DNA of 64,000 bases from Lentzea xinjiangensis. GTDB taxonomy: Bacteria; Actinomycetota; Actinomycetes; Mycobacteriales; Pseudonocardiaceae. The translations under genes were made by a program, and so were the position numbers. Under the pieces are notes generated by a model. It was not told the DNA's origin, did not search any database, and saw only the letters and a program-made list of their open reading frames with translations. This document shows positions 41,191-49,093 of this stretch, piece by piece. The stretch is taken from contig NZ_FOFR01000012.1 in assembly GCF_900110955.1 (NCBI RefSeq), positions 1 through 64,000 of the forward strand. Direction: 5' to 3'. Positions within the stretch are counted from its first letter, which is position 1, and the number at the start of each line of letters is the position of its first letter.

Positions 41191-42217
41191 GCTCCGCCTG
41201 CGGGTCGCCCTCGTGGTAGACGCGCTCGCTGGCCTCGATGTTGTCCAGGAACACCTGGTACTTCACCGCGTTGTGCAGGCGTGACGCGCGGGCGGCGACC
41301 TCGAGCGCTTCGAGCGGGCGGCTGTCCGGGCGGTGCGCGAGCCACGCCTCGCTCCACACCTTCCGGAAGTGGTCGCGGATCGCGGGACCGCCGTGCTCCA
41401 CCGCCCGGCAGGCGTCGAGCGCCGGGTGGCCCCACACGGCGTCGGACCAGTCGATGACCGCTCCGCCGGTGCGCCAGTTGCCGGGGTGGAAGTCGCCGTG
41501 CGTCAGCGTGTCCGGCAGCCCGAACGACGGCATCGGCACCACGGACGACGACAGCCGCGGTTCGCCCGCCAGCGCGTGCTGCACGGCCACCCAGCGCGGC
41601 ACGACCCGTTCGACCATCTCGGGCGTCAGGTGCCGGCAGTTGCCGCCCTCGGCCTGGCTCAGCAGCACCCGGCCCGGCGCGGAGGCGATCACCTCGGGGA
41701 CCAGGGTGGGATCGTGCGCGGCGACCATCCTGATCACGGCGCCCTCGTCGGCGAAGAACGGCGGGACGGCCTTGAGCCACACCGGACCGTCCGCGGTGGG
41801 CAGCCGGTGGACGCTGGAGAGGTTCCACGTCCGCACCTGGACCGCCGGCCCGGTGCGGGTGATCACCCCGTCCGCCCAGCGGACGAGCTCGGCCGGTCCG
41901 CCGAGCCGTGCCCACGGCAGCCGGTGCTCGGCCTCCGGCGCGGGTTCTGGAGCCGGGGTGAGGTGGGGGCGGTCCGGTTCGCCGTGCGCTTCGACGTGGT
42001 AGGTGACGACGCCGCCGAACGGAACCCTGCCGCCGTCCACCGAGAGCAGGCGCAGCACGCTCGTCGGCACGCCGAGCAGGTCCTCCAGCACCGCGTTGAC
42101 CGGCTCGACGTGGTTCCAGTTCGGTGTCTCGACCGGGAGCACCGGGGTGCGGCCGGTGAACCCGCCGGGGCAGCTGACGAGGGCGATGATCGACCGGTCC
42201 GGCCGTTCCCACTGCAT
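41162..42217 (-). CDS. APH-fold phosphotransferase
   Basis: This is a 351-residue kinase-like enzyme. Residues 1-130 are a N-terminal part without known domain. The C-terminal part has the catalytic TLTHGDFHPGNW (Brenner-type HxDxxxxN) and VIDWSDAVWGHPALDACR (DFG-like) motifs of aminoglycoside/choline-type phosphotransferases. Such proteins modify antibiotics or phosphorylate sugars; the substrate is unknown. ATG 42217 is preferred over a TTG at 42253. It lies downstream of the MarR gene on the same strand and could be regulated by it. Confidence 0.8.
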   Translation of the reverse strand: MQWERPDRSIIALVSCPGGFTGRTPVLPVETPNWNHVEPVNAVLEDLLGVPTSVLRLLSVDGGRVPFGGVVTYHVEAHGEPDRPHLTPAPEPAPEAEHRLPWARLGGPAELVRWADGVITRTGPAVQVRTWNLSSVHRLPTADGPVWLKAVPPFFADEGAVIRMVAAHDPTLVPEVIASAPGRVLLSQAEGGNCRHLTPEMVERVVPRWVAVQHALAGEPRLSSSVVPMPSFGLPDTLTHGDFHPGNWRTGGAVIDWSDAVWGHPALDACRAVEHGGPAIRDHFRKVWSEAWLAHRPDSRPLEALEVAARASRLHNAVKYQVFLDNIEASERVYHEGDPQAELRAVRELAR

Positions 42218-42262
42218 GGGCTCATGAGGCCACAGGACGGCCCTGGCGCCCAAGCGGTTTTT

Positions 42263-42760
42263 TCAGTCCTCGAAGTCGCCGCTGGCCCGGCGGACCTTCG
42301 CGAGCAGGTCGGTGAGCTGCTCGGTCTGCCGGTCCGTCAGGCCCTTGAGCCCCAGGTTGACCTCGACGACCGCGGCGGTCGCCTGCTCGCGGCGCGCGAG
42401 ACCGGCGTCGGTGATCTCCACCAGCGTGGTGCGGCGGTCCGTCGGGTGCGGGGTGCGGCGGACCAGGCCGTCGCTCTCCAGCCGGTCGACGATGTTGGTC
42501 ACGCTCGTGGGGTGCAGCTGCAGGCGCTCGCCCATGACCCGCATCGGCAGCGCGCCCTTGCGGGAGAAGTACAGCAGCACCAGCGCCTCGTACCGGGCGA
42601 AGGTGAGACCGTGCGGCTTGAGGGCTGCGTCCACGGCGGACTGGATGATTTGCTGGACACGCATGACGCTCGTGACGGCGGCCATCGAGGTGGAGGAACC
42701 CACCCGCTCGTCCCACAGTTCGGCCGCGCGGGCGATCGGATCGAACGGCAGCGGTGTCAT
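42263..42760 (-). CDS. MarR-family transcriptional regulator
   Basis: This is a 165-residue winged-helix regulator. FARYEALVLLYFSRKGALPMRVMGERLQLHPTSVTNIVDRLESDGLVRR is the DNA-binding core and TDRRTTLVEITDAGL the wing. The flanking helices form the dimer interface and ligand pocket. The gene is divergent from the thiamine-binding-type gene at 42811 and upstream of the phosphotransferase gene, either of which may be its target. The ligand is unknown. Confidence 0.9.
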   Translation of the reverse strand: MTPLPFDPIARAAELWDERVGSSTSMAAVTSVMRVQQIIQSAVDAALKPHGLTFARYEALVLLYFSRKGALPMRVMGERLQLHPTSVTNIVDRLESDGLVRRTPHPTDRRTTLVEITDAGLARREQATAAVVEVNLGLKGLTDRQTEQLTDLLAKVRRASGDFED

Positions 42761-42810
42761 GGGCACCGAAGCTACCAGTCAGTACAACGGTGGATCACCA
42801 GGAGGCACGT

Positions 42811-43116
42811 GTGCTAGTCGCGTTCAGCGTCGCTCCGTCCGCATCGGACTCGTCGGGGAGCGTCGCCAAGGCGGTGGCCGAGGCGGTGCGGATCGTGCGG
42901 GAGTCCGGCCTGCCCAACGAGACCAACGCGATGTTCACCATGATCGAGGGCGAGTGGGACGAGGTGATGGACGTCGTCAAGCGCGCGACGGAGGCGGTGC
43001 AGGCCAGTGCCCCGCGGGTCTCGCTCGTGCTCAAGGCGGACATCCGGCCCGGTCACACCGGCCAGCTCAGCGCGAAGGTGCGCCGGATCGAGGAGCACCT
43101 CTCCGGCACGCCGTGA
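42811..43116 (+). CDS. MTH1187-type thiamine-binding protein
   Basis: This is a 101-residue protein of the thiamine-binding/MTH1187 (YkoF-related) family. It begins VLVAFSVAPSASDSSGSVAKAVAEAVRIVRESGLPNE and carries the later FTMIEGEWDEVMDVVKRA and LKADIRPGHTG. The ferredoxin-like fold binds thiamine derivatives in some homologues; function in actinobacteria is unproven. AGGAGG lies 6 nt before GTG 42811. It is divergent from the MarR gene. Confidence 0.85.
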   Translation: MLVAFSVAPSASDSSGSVAKAVAEAVRIVRESGLPNETNAMFTMIEGEWDEVMDVVKRATEAVQASAPRVSLVLKADIRPGHTGQLSAKVRRIEEHLSGTP

Positions 43117-43206
43117 CCCGGCCGGGTCCACGGATGGTCGAACGTGCTTACGCCGCCACGGTGAGTGGGCCCGTGCGCCGCCAGCCGCTGGGTTAGCGTG
43201 TCGGGC

Positions 43207-44028
43207 GTGGACGCGAGGCAGCTGTGGTTGAGGTTCGAGCCCTACCACGACGTCACGTACTTCACGCCCGAGTCCCGCGCCGCGACCGACGCGCTGGGCT
43301 GCAAGGGCGGCTGGATGGGCTATTTCGGCATGCGCGCCGCCCCGCTCGGCGCCGCGTCCCCGGAGCTGGTGACGGCCCTCTTCTACAACTTCGCGCCGCG
43401 GATGGTCCGCCGCGCCCTGCCCGACGCGTGGTCGGTGGCCTCGCCGCCCGAGTTCCTGCGGGCGCGGCTGGCGGGCGTCGACGGGGCCCTGCGGCGGTTG
43501 CTGGGCTCGGTCGACACCCCCGAGATCGTCGAGGCGGCGTCGCTGGCCCGCACCGCCGCGCTGGCCGCTCCCCTCGCGGGCCGTCCGCTGGCGGCCGCGA
43601 ACCGGGCCCTGCCGTGGCCCATCGAGCCGCACCTCGCGCTGTGGCACGCCTGCACGATCCTGCGCGAGGCCCGCGGCGACGGCCACATCGCCGCCCTGGT
43701 CGCCCACGGAGTGGGGCCCTGCCAAGCGCTTGCGCTCTACGCGCGTGAGCATTCCCTCGACCCGGCATACATGCGGACCGCGCGTGGTTGGACTGTCGAG
43801 GAGTGGGAAGCGGGCGACCGGCCCGGCGACCTCCCCTCGGTCGAGCGGGCGACCGACGCCGCCGCGCTCGCTCCGTGGGAGGCGTTGGGCGCCGCCCGCA
43901 CATCGCGGTTCATCGACCTGATGACACCGCTCGCTCTGCGCATCGCTTCGGCCAACGAGGCGATGCGCGTCAACCCGATGGCCCTGGACCCGGTCCGGGA
44001 ACTAGCCGTGCCAGGATGGAACACGTGA
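43207..44028 (+). CDS. SCO6745-family protein
   Basis: This 273-residue protein resembles the SCO6745 family. It starts VDARQLWLRFEPYHDVTYFTPESR and contains GCKGGWMGYFGMRAAPLG and FYNFAPRMVRRALPDAW, with a helical C-terminal part (WTVEEWEAG). It is usually annotated as helix-turn-helix-containing, but no clear DNA-binding helix is obvious by eye. Function is unknown. The stop overlaps the following gene by 4 nt (GTGA), so the two are cotranscribed. Confidence 0.75.
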   Translation: MDARQLWLRFEPYHDVTYFTPESRAATDALGCKGGWMGYFGMRAAPLGAASPELVTALFYNFAPRMVRRALPDAWSVASPPEFLRARLAGVDGALRRLLGSVDTPEIVEAASLARTAALAAPLAGRPLAAANRALPWPIEPHLALWHACTILREARGDGHIAALVAHGVGPCQALALYAREHSLDPAYMRTARGWTVEEWEAGDRPGDLPSVERATDAAALAPWEALGAARTSRFIDLMTPLALRIASANEAMRVNPMALDPVRELAVPGWNT

Positions 44029-44993
44029 CAAGGCCTGATCCTCGCAAGACCGCCGCACTGTCCGCCGCGCTGTCGGGCGCCGTCGACCTGGGCGCCCTGA
44101 AGGCCCGGGCGGACGCCGCCCGCCAAGCCGCCACCGCACCCGCCGCCGCTCCCGGTGCCGCCTCGCCCGACAACGGCTCCGCGCCGTGGATCGTGGACGT
44201 CACCGAGGCCTCCTTCCAGGCCGTGGTCGAGCAGTCCCTGCAGGTGCCCGTCGTGGTGCTGCTCGGGGCGTCCTACAGCCCGGAGTCGCAGCAGCTCGCG
44301 TCGTCGCTGACCCGTCTCGCCTCCTCCTCTGGCGGTTCGTGGATCCTGGCGCGGGTCGACCTCGACCAGGCACCCCGCATCGGACAGGCGTTCGGCGTGC
44401 AGTCGGTGCCCACCGTCGTCGCCGTCGCCGCCGGCCAGCCGATCGACGCCTTCGCTGGCCCGATCGCCGACGCCGAGCTGTCGCAGTGGATCGCCCGGTT
44501 GCTCGACGCCCTGCGGGACCGGCTGCCGGGGATCCGGGCCGGGGAAGCCCGCGCCGGAGCCCCCGTCGAGAAAGAGGTCCCCGAGGACCCCCGGATCGTC
44601 GCCGCCGAGGAAGCGTTCGAGCGGGGCGACTACGCGGCCGCCCAGTCGTTCTACTCGCAGGTCCTGGCCAGCGAGCCCGCCAACGAGCTGGCCAAGGAAG
44701 GCCTGGCGCAGGCCAAGTTCGCCGAGCGGGCCGAGTCCGTCGACCCGGCGGTGATCGCCAAGGCCGACGCCGCTCCCGAGGACATCGACGCCCAGTTGGC
44801 CGCTGCTGACGCCCAGGTGGCGGTGCAGCAGGTCGAGGAGGCGTTCGCCCGGCTGGTCTCCACCGTTCGGCGGGTGTTCGGGGAGGACCGGGATCGGGTT
44901 CGGCAGCACCTCGTGGGGTTGTTCGAGCTGTTCCCGGCTGATGATCCTCGGGTTGCCGCTGCTCGGCGGAACTTGGCTTCGGCGTTGTTCTGA
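44025..44993 (+). CDS. YbbN/CnoX-like thioredoxin-TPR protein
   Basis: This is a 322-residue protein. A thioredoxin fold (WIVDVTEASFQAVVEQSLQVPVVVLLGASYSPES; about 50-155) has the CxxC replaced by SPES, as in redox-inactive YbbN relatives. It is followed by a TPR-like helical region (AEEAFERGDYAAAQSFYSQVLA...) and a C-terminal FGEDRDRVRQHLVGLFELF domain. The family acts as a holdase linked to DnaK/GroEL or to stress tolerance. GTG 44025 overlaps the upstream stop; ATG 44016 is an alternative. Confidence 0.88.
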   Translation: MTRPDPRKTAALSAALSGAVDLGALKARADAARQAATAPAAAPGAASPDNGSAPWIVDVTEASFQAVVEQSLQVPVVVLLGASYSPESQQLASSLTRLASSSGGSWILARVDLDQAPRIGQAFGVQSVPTVVAVAAGQPIDAFAGPIADAELSQWIARLLDALRDRLPGIRAGEARAGAPVEKEVPEDPRIVAAEEAFERGDYAAAQSFYSQVLASEPANELAKEGLAQAKFAERAESVDPAVIAKADAAPEDIDAQLAAADAQVAVQQVEEAFARLVSTVRRVFGEDRDRVRQHLVGLFELFPADDPRVAAARRNLASALF

Positions 44994-45018
44994 GGCTGGC
45001 GGATTTGTGATCTTGTCG

Positions 45019-45051
45019 GACCCCCTGAGTAGCGTTTGGGCTCAGGGGGTC
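45019..45051. terminator. Hairpin terminator of the thioredoxin operon
   Basis: GACCCCCTGAG (45019-45029) pairs perfectly with CTCAGGGGGTC (45041-45051), followed by TTCGTTTT. It starts 25 nt after the gene end and looks like an intrinsic terminator. Confidence 0.85.
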
Positions 45052-45305
45052 TTCGTTTTGGGGGGACGCCTGCGGTCGCTTGCCCGGTGGGGTGGACGCG
45101 TCGGTGTTGTCTGTTGCGGTGGCGGGTGGCGGTGGCGAGTTCGTAGGTGGTCGGGTTGCTGGCTGCTGTTGCGGTGGGGTGGGTGGTGCTGGGGGCTCTG
45201 CCCCCAGGCCCCCGGCACTCCCAAAGGAGCCGGCCAGCGCCGCGGGTGGGCTGATGGCACGCCTGTTGGGTTGGGCGGGGTGCTGTTGCGTGGGTGGGTG
45301 CGTCT
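45052..45305. other. Gene-free G-rich stretch
   Basis: This DNA is rich in GGTGG-type runs, with open frames in several phases that encode only Gly/Val/Cys or Pro/Thr repeats. A short hairpin TGGGGGC/GCCCCCA lies at 45190-45206, a common actinobacterial extragenic element. No gene is supported. Confidence 0.6.
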
Positions 45306-45446
45306 GCGGTGTGGCTCCCCCGTCCAGCGCACCAGAGGCAGCCACACCCGAGGGGTCAGGTCAAGTCGACGAAAAGCGTGTCGACTTGACCTGACCCCTC
45401 GGGCGCGGCAAAGGCTTCGGAGCGCTAGACGGGGGAGCCACACCGC
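45306..45446. repeat. Nested long inverted repeat (141 nt)
   Basis: Outer arms 45306-45330 and 45422-45446 are inverted copies with one mismatch in 25. Inner arms 45347-45370 and 45380-45403 are perfect over 24 nt around a 9-nt loop (GAAAAGCGT). Single-stranded, it would fold into one long hairpin with an internal bulge of 16-18 nt per side. It lies in gene-free DNA. It resembles a miniature mobile or extragenic repeat; no open frame through it is credible. Confidence 0.85.
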
Positions 45447-45460
45447 CAGGTCGTGTTGCG

Positions 45461-45563
45461 GACGGCTCGCCTGCGGCATCGCCGGGGCTCGGCTTCGCCA
45501 TCGCGAGGATGACGGCTCGCCTTCGGCATCGCGTGGAGGAGGCTCGCCTTCGGCGTCACCGGG
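45461..45563. repeat. Four imperfect ~25-bp tandem repeats
   Basis: Four units of 25-27 bp built on GGCTCGCCTTCGGCATCGC start at 45461, 45486, 45511 and 45537. The second is the most diverged. They end 2 nt before the stop of the minus-strand ArsR-GNAT gene, so they lie directly downstream of its coding end. Confidence 0.7.
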
Positions 45564-45565
45564 GG

Positions 45566-46360
45566 TCAGGGGCGGCGGCGTTCCAATAGGACGGTGTCTC
45601 GCCATTCGCCGTGGTGCTGGGCGATTCGTTCCCGCAGGCCCACGGTGCGGAAGCCCGCCTTGTGGTGCAGGGCGATGCTCGCCCGGTTCTCCGGGAAGAT
45701 CACGGCTTGCAGGGTCCACAGGCCGTCGGCATCGGCGGCGGAGACCTGGTGGTGCAGCAGGGTTTTGCCCACGCCTCGGCCCTGGTGGGCGGTGGAGACG
45801 TAGATCGAGGTCTCGGCCACGCCGGAGTAGCACTCGCGGGCGGAGACCGGGGTGGCGGCTGCCCAGCCCGCGATCGTGTCGTCCACCAGGGCGATCCAGC
45901 GGTGGGCCGGGAGCCACTTGGACTCCAAGGTCCGGCGGGACGGGACGTCGGTTTCGAAGGTCGCGTTGCCCGAGGCTATGCCTTCGCCGTAGATGCGGCG
46001 GACCTCCGGCCAGTCGGCGGTGGTCATGGCGCGGACGGTGACGCCGGGGGCCGGGCGGATCGTTCCCGTGGTCAGGGCGCCCATCACCGCGTCGGCGGCG
46101 TGGGGGAGGCCTGTGCAGCAGGCCGGGTTCACCGTGACCAGGGTGGTCGTGCCCTCGCGTTGGACGTGCAGGAAGCCGACCTCGGCCAGTTTGCGGACGT
46201 GGTGCGAGCAGGTGGACTGGCTCACGCCCAGCAGGGTGGTCAGGTCGCCCACCGTGACCGGGGCCTTCGCCGAGGCCACGTGGTGGAGCAGGCGGACTCG
46301 GGTCGGGTCGGACAGGGTCGCGAACCACGAGGCGTAGGTCGCGGCTTCATCGGTCAGCAC
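45566..46360 (-). CDS. ArsR-type regulator fused to GNAT acetyltransferase (ArsN/PAT-like)
   Basis: This is a 264-residue fusion. Residues 5-90 are an ArsR winged helix (ASWFATLSDPTRVRLLHHVA, then LGVSQSTCSHHVRKLAEVGFL) with VNPACCTGLPHAADAVMG after it, a Cys pair that could bind arsenite. Residues 105-264 are a GNAT domain of the phosphinothricin/arsinothricin N-acetyltransferase type (VRAMTTADWPEVRRIYGEGIASGNATFET..., acetyl-CoA loop STAHQGRGVGKTLLHH, FPENRASIALHHKAGFRTVG). An arsenical- or herbicide-like antibiotic resistance role under its own metal-sensing control is plausible but inferred; no other ars genes are adjacent. Confidence 0.85.
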   Translation of the reverse strand: MLTDEAATYASWFATLSDPTRVRLLHHVASAKAPVTVGDLTTLLGVSQSTCSHHVRKLAEVGFLHVQREGTTTLVTVNPACCTGLPHAADAVMGALTTGTIRPAPGVTVRAMTTADWPEVRRIYGEGIASGNATFETDVPSRRTLESKWLPAHRWIALVDDTIAGWAAATPVSARECYSGVAETSIYVSTAHQGRGVGKTLLHHQVSAADADGLWTLQAVIFPENRASIALHHKAGFRTVGLRERIAQHHGEWRDTVLLERRRP

Positions 46361-46392
46361 CCGGCGATTGTCGACGAGCGCCGATCAGGCCG

Positions 46393-47835
46393 TCACACCG
46401 AGTACTTCTTCACGCAGAATGACAGGCCGCGGAAGAAGCCGTCGCCGAAGGCTTCGACGCGGGCGAAGCCGGAGGGGACGGCTTTGCCGTTGACGTCGGC
46501 GGCGATCAGGCTGTCGTCGGCCAGGAGCTCGGCCACGGCCTCGTCCAGGTCGCCGGGGGACAGGCGCAGGCCCGCCGCCGCGTCGGGGCGGTTCGTGAGG
46601 CCTGCCCAGGCTCCGGTCAGGCAGGCGGTGCGCTGGCCCGCGGCGTCGTCGTCGAGCTTGAAGCCCGTGGCGTGCTGGATCGACAGCGAGAAGCGGGAGG
46701 CGACCAGGGCGAACGCCGCGAAGTCGCCGATGCCGCCCTTGGCGCCCCTCTTCGGCGGCGTGCCGATCTTCACCAGGGACGGGAGGTCGAGCTGGATCTG
46801 GTTGACCGCCGGGCAGTAGGAGACGGGGGAGGTGGTCTGGGCGTCTGCGCACGGCTTGATGCCCGCCCTGTCGAAGGCCGGGAAGGACGCGCCGCTCGAC
46901 TTGTAGGCGTCGCGCAGGGACTCCTCCAGTGCCTTGAGGTACTTGTCCTCGTCGACTCGGGCGTTGCCGCGGCCCTGGCCCTGGTCGGTGTCGGAGAGGT
47001 CGAAGGGGCGTTCGGTGATGCGCCTGCTGATCTCGGCCTCGTTGATCTCGGCGCAGCGGGCGGCGCCGCGGGTGAAGCCGAACTGGAAGGCCGAGACGCG
47101 GTCGAACGCGCTGCCGTGGGCGCCCTGCTTCTCGAAGGAGGTGCCGGCCGAGTCGCGGATGAAGAACATCGTCTGCAGGACCTGGTTCAGGCCCTCGCCG
47201 GTGGAGAGCTCGAAGTGCTTCGACCTGTTCTCGGCGATCCAGCGCATGAAGACGCCGGTGTAGCAGTCGGCCTGCTGCTCCTTCACGATCGACGGGGTGT
47301 TGGGGCCGATGTTGGAGGCCGGGCCGAGCTTGTACTGCACGGCGTGGCCCATCTCGTGCGCGAGGACCGTCACGACGGCCATCGGGCCGAACGAGTCGTC
47401 GAGCATCGGCAGGAGCTCGCCGCGGTCCCACGTGATGCTGTCGTCGATCGCGCAGTAGAACGCGTTCGCGACGCCGGTGGTGTTGAGCTTGCAGACCTCG
47501 ACGCCCTTGCCGCCGGAGTCGTAGGAGAGCAGGCGCTTCACCGGTTCGAAGGTCTTGCCGGGGAACGAGCGGGGGAACTCGGCCTTCCAGAACTCCTGCA
47601 CGTCGGCGAGGGTGTTGATGGCCAGGCGGTCCATCTCGCCGCCGTCGCCGTTCTCCACGCTGAGGTCCGCGTCGGGCACGCCCTGCTTCGGGCCGGACGG
47701 GCCGTTGGAGATCGTTAGGCCCGCGACCTTCGTGGGGTCGGGGCGTTCGCCCTTCGGCGAGCCCTCGACCGTGGACGCGCAGGCGGTGAGGGCTGCGGTC
47801 GCGGCCAGCGCGACGGCGATTCGTCCGATCCCCAT
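46393..47835 (-). CDS. Zinc-metallopeptidase lipoprotein (neutral zinc metallopeptidase, HEMGH), copy A
   Basis: This is a 480-residue exported lipoprotein. A short signal peptide MGIGRIAVALAATAALTAC carries a lipobox. The metal motif AHEMGHAVQYK is near residues 167-177 with a third-ligand region VKEQQADCYTGVF, matching the YpfJ-like neutral zinc metallopeptidase family. A second C-terminal domain has several Cys (IKPCADAQTTSPVSYCP, QRTACLTGAW) likely forming disulfides. It has a paralogue 3 kb away (51111). Substrate unknown; surface proteolysis is expected. Confidence 0.85.
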   Translation of the reverse strand: MGIGRIAVALAATAALTACASTVEGSPKGERPDPTKVAGLTISNGPSGPKQGVPDADLSVENGDGGEMDRLAINTLADVQEFWKAEFPRSFPGKTFEPVKRLLSYDSGGKGVEVCKLNTTGVANAFYCAIDDSITWDRGELLPMLDDSFGPMAVVTVLAHEMGHAVQYKLGPASNIGPNTPSIVKEQQADCYTGVFMRWIAENRSKHFELSTGEGLNQVLQTMFFIRDSAGTSFEKQGAHGSAFDRVSAFQFGFTRGAARCAEINEAEISRRITERPFDLSDTDQGQGRGNARVDEDKYLKALEESLRDAYKSSGASFPAFDRAGIKPCADAQTTSPVSYCPAVNQIQLDLPSLVKIGTPPKRGAKGGIGDFAAFALVASRFSLSIQHATGFKLDDDAAGQRTACLTGAWAGLTNRPDAAAGLRLSPGDLDEAVAELLADDSLIAADVNGKAVPSGFARVEAFGDGFFRGLSFCVKKYSV

Positions 47836-48017
47836 GACCGGGAACACTACTCAGTGGGTTTCCACCGCCGGTGGCAAGGACCTGCGGCCAAACGTGAAAC
47901 CTCCTCACCCTCTGGGGTGATTTCAAGACTGCCCGGGCTCGTTTTCGTTGTCCTGCCCGCGTGCCGGAGCGCACAGTCCGACCACGGAAGCCTTCGGCGT
48001 GGAAGGAGTTTGGCGGT

Positions 48018-48608
48018 ATGGGTAGAACGCGCTGGGCACGGTTCGTCGGGGTGCTCGGGATCGGTGCCGCCGGTGCCAGTGCCCTGCTCTTCGGCATGTC
48101 CCAGGGAGCGCTGGCCGCCTCTTTCGCGGTGTCCGGCACAAACTTCAAGGTGGCCGCCGACAACTTGACGGGCCAGGGATTCGTCCAGTTCGGCGGCGTG
48201 GACGCGGGGGCGGGCAAGACCCACGTCGTCGCGGTCAGCGGCTTCAAGACGGCGAGGCTCGACAAGTTCTGCCAGTCGGTGTTCGTCGCCAACATGCCGA
48301 TCGTCGGTGACATCACGATGCGCATCACCGCGGACAGCGTGGGGGGCATGTCGGCCGACAACCTGGTCGTCAACCTCACCGACCTCAACGGTGACCTCGT
48401 CCTCGGCAACCCCGAGATCGGCATCGACGCGAACAAGGTGACCAAGGGGCCCGACGGCCTGCGCGGTCTGCCGGGCTCGTTCGGCCTGCAGGCCGACTCG
48501 GCGAACATCACCGCGCTCAGGCAGACCGCCTGGGCCACGACGGCTCAGACCATCAGGTTCAAGGGCATGAACCTGACCATCCGCCAGGGGAAGCAAGAGT
48601 GCTTCTGA
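48018..48608 (+). CDS. DUF6230-family secreted protein
   Basis: This is a 196-residue protein. An N-terminal hydrophobic segment (FVGVLGIGAAGASALLFGMSQGALA) precedes a soluble domain beginning ASFAVSGTNFKVAADNLTGQGFVQFGG. The pattern fits DUF6230, which is typically followed by DUF6114 as here. It is expected to be exported. ATG 48018 has AAGGAG upstream and starts the signal; longer frames are less likely. Its end overlaps the next gene by 10 nt. Confidence 0.85.
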   Translation: MGRTRWARFVGVLGIGAAGASALLFGMSQGALAASFAVSGTNFKVAADNLTGQGFVQFGGVDAGAGKTHVVAVSGFKTARLDKFCQSVFVANMPIVGDITMRITADSVGGMSADNLVVNLTDLNGDLVLGNPEIGIDANKVTKGPDGLRGLPGSFGLQADSANITALRQTAWATTAQTIRFKGMNLTIRQGKQECF

Positions 48609-49093
48609 GGGCCTGGCGCGGCTTCACCGCGTGGCGGCGTGGCCGGCCCTTCTGGGCCGGCCTGTTCGTGGCCGCCGGCGCGCTCGTCATCCTGTTCCCG
48701 CCGTTCGTCGGCGTGCGGCTCGGCGACATGGTCATCTCGATCAAGACGATCGGCGGCACCTCGGCGCTGCTGATCGGCACGTTGCTGGCGATCTGCGCCG
48801 TGTCGCTGTGGGTGCAGCCCGGGTTCCGGCTGGCGGCGGGCATCGTCACGGTGCTGCTGTCGCTCGTCGCGCTCGTCGTGACCAACCTCGGCGGTTTCCT
48901 GGTGGGCACCGTCCTCAGCCTGCTCGGCGGCGCGCTCGCCGTGGCGTGGACGGACGAGCCCAAGCGGCCGAAGGAGGCCGGGCGCGCGGACCTCCCCGAC
49001 ACAGACGCGGACAGGGATGGAGTCACGGACGCGGGCACGGACGGGGAACCGGGCGCCGGGCCCGGCACCACGCAGAGGGTGCAGCCCACATGA
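48599..49093 (+). CDS. DUF6114-family membrane protein
   Basis: This is a 164-residue protein with about four transmembrane helices (residues 15-40, 50-70, 78-96 and 98-112) starting RGRPFWAGLFVAAGALVILFPPF, and a polar, Asp/Gly-rich C-terminal tail from about 115. It belongs to DUF6114, commonly next to DUF6230. The GTG start lies inside the DUF6230 gene and the stop overlaps the next ATG, so all three genes are translationally coupled. Confidence 0.85.
   Translation: MLLRAWRGFTAWRRGRPFWAGLFVAAGALVILFPPFVGVRLGDMVISIKTIGGTSALLIGTLLAICAVSLWVQPGFRLAAGIVTVLLSLVALVVTNLGGFLVGTVLSLLGGALAVAWTDEPKRPKEAGRADLPDTDADRDGVTDAGTDGEPGAGPGTTQRVQPT

Noticed and set aside
44025..44993. Active thioredoxin
   Set aside because: The CxxC motif is replaced by SPES, so disulfide reductase activity is not expected; a YbbN-like role fits better.
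45080..45394. 104-residue plus-strand frame in the gap
   Set aside because: It is Gly/Val/Cys low complexity running into the inverted repeat, without start signal.
45461..45563. Possible CRISPR-like array
   Set aside because: Units are contiguous and diverged without unique spacers, and there are no cas genes.
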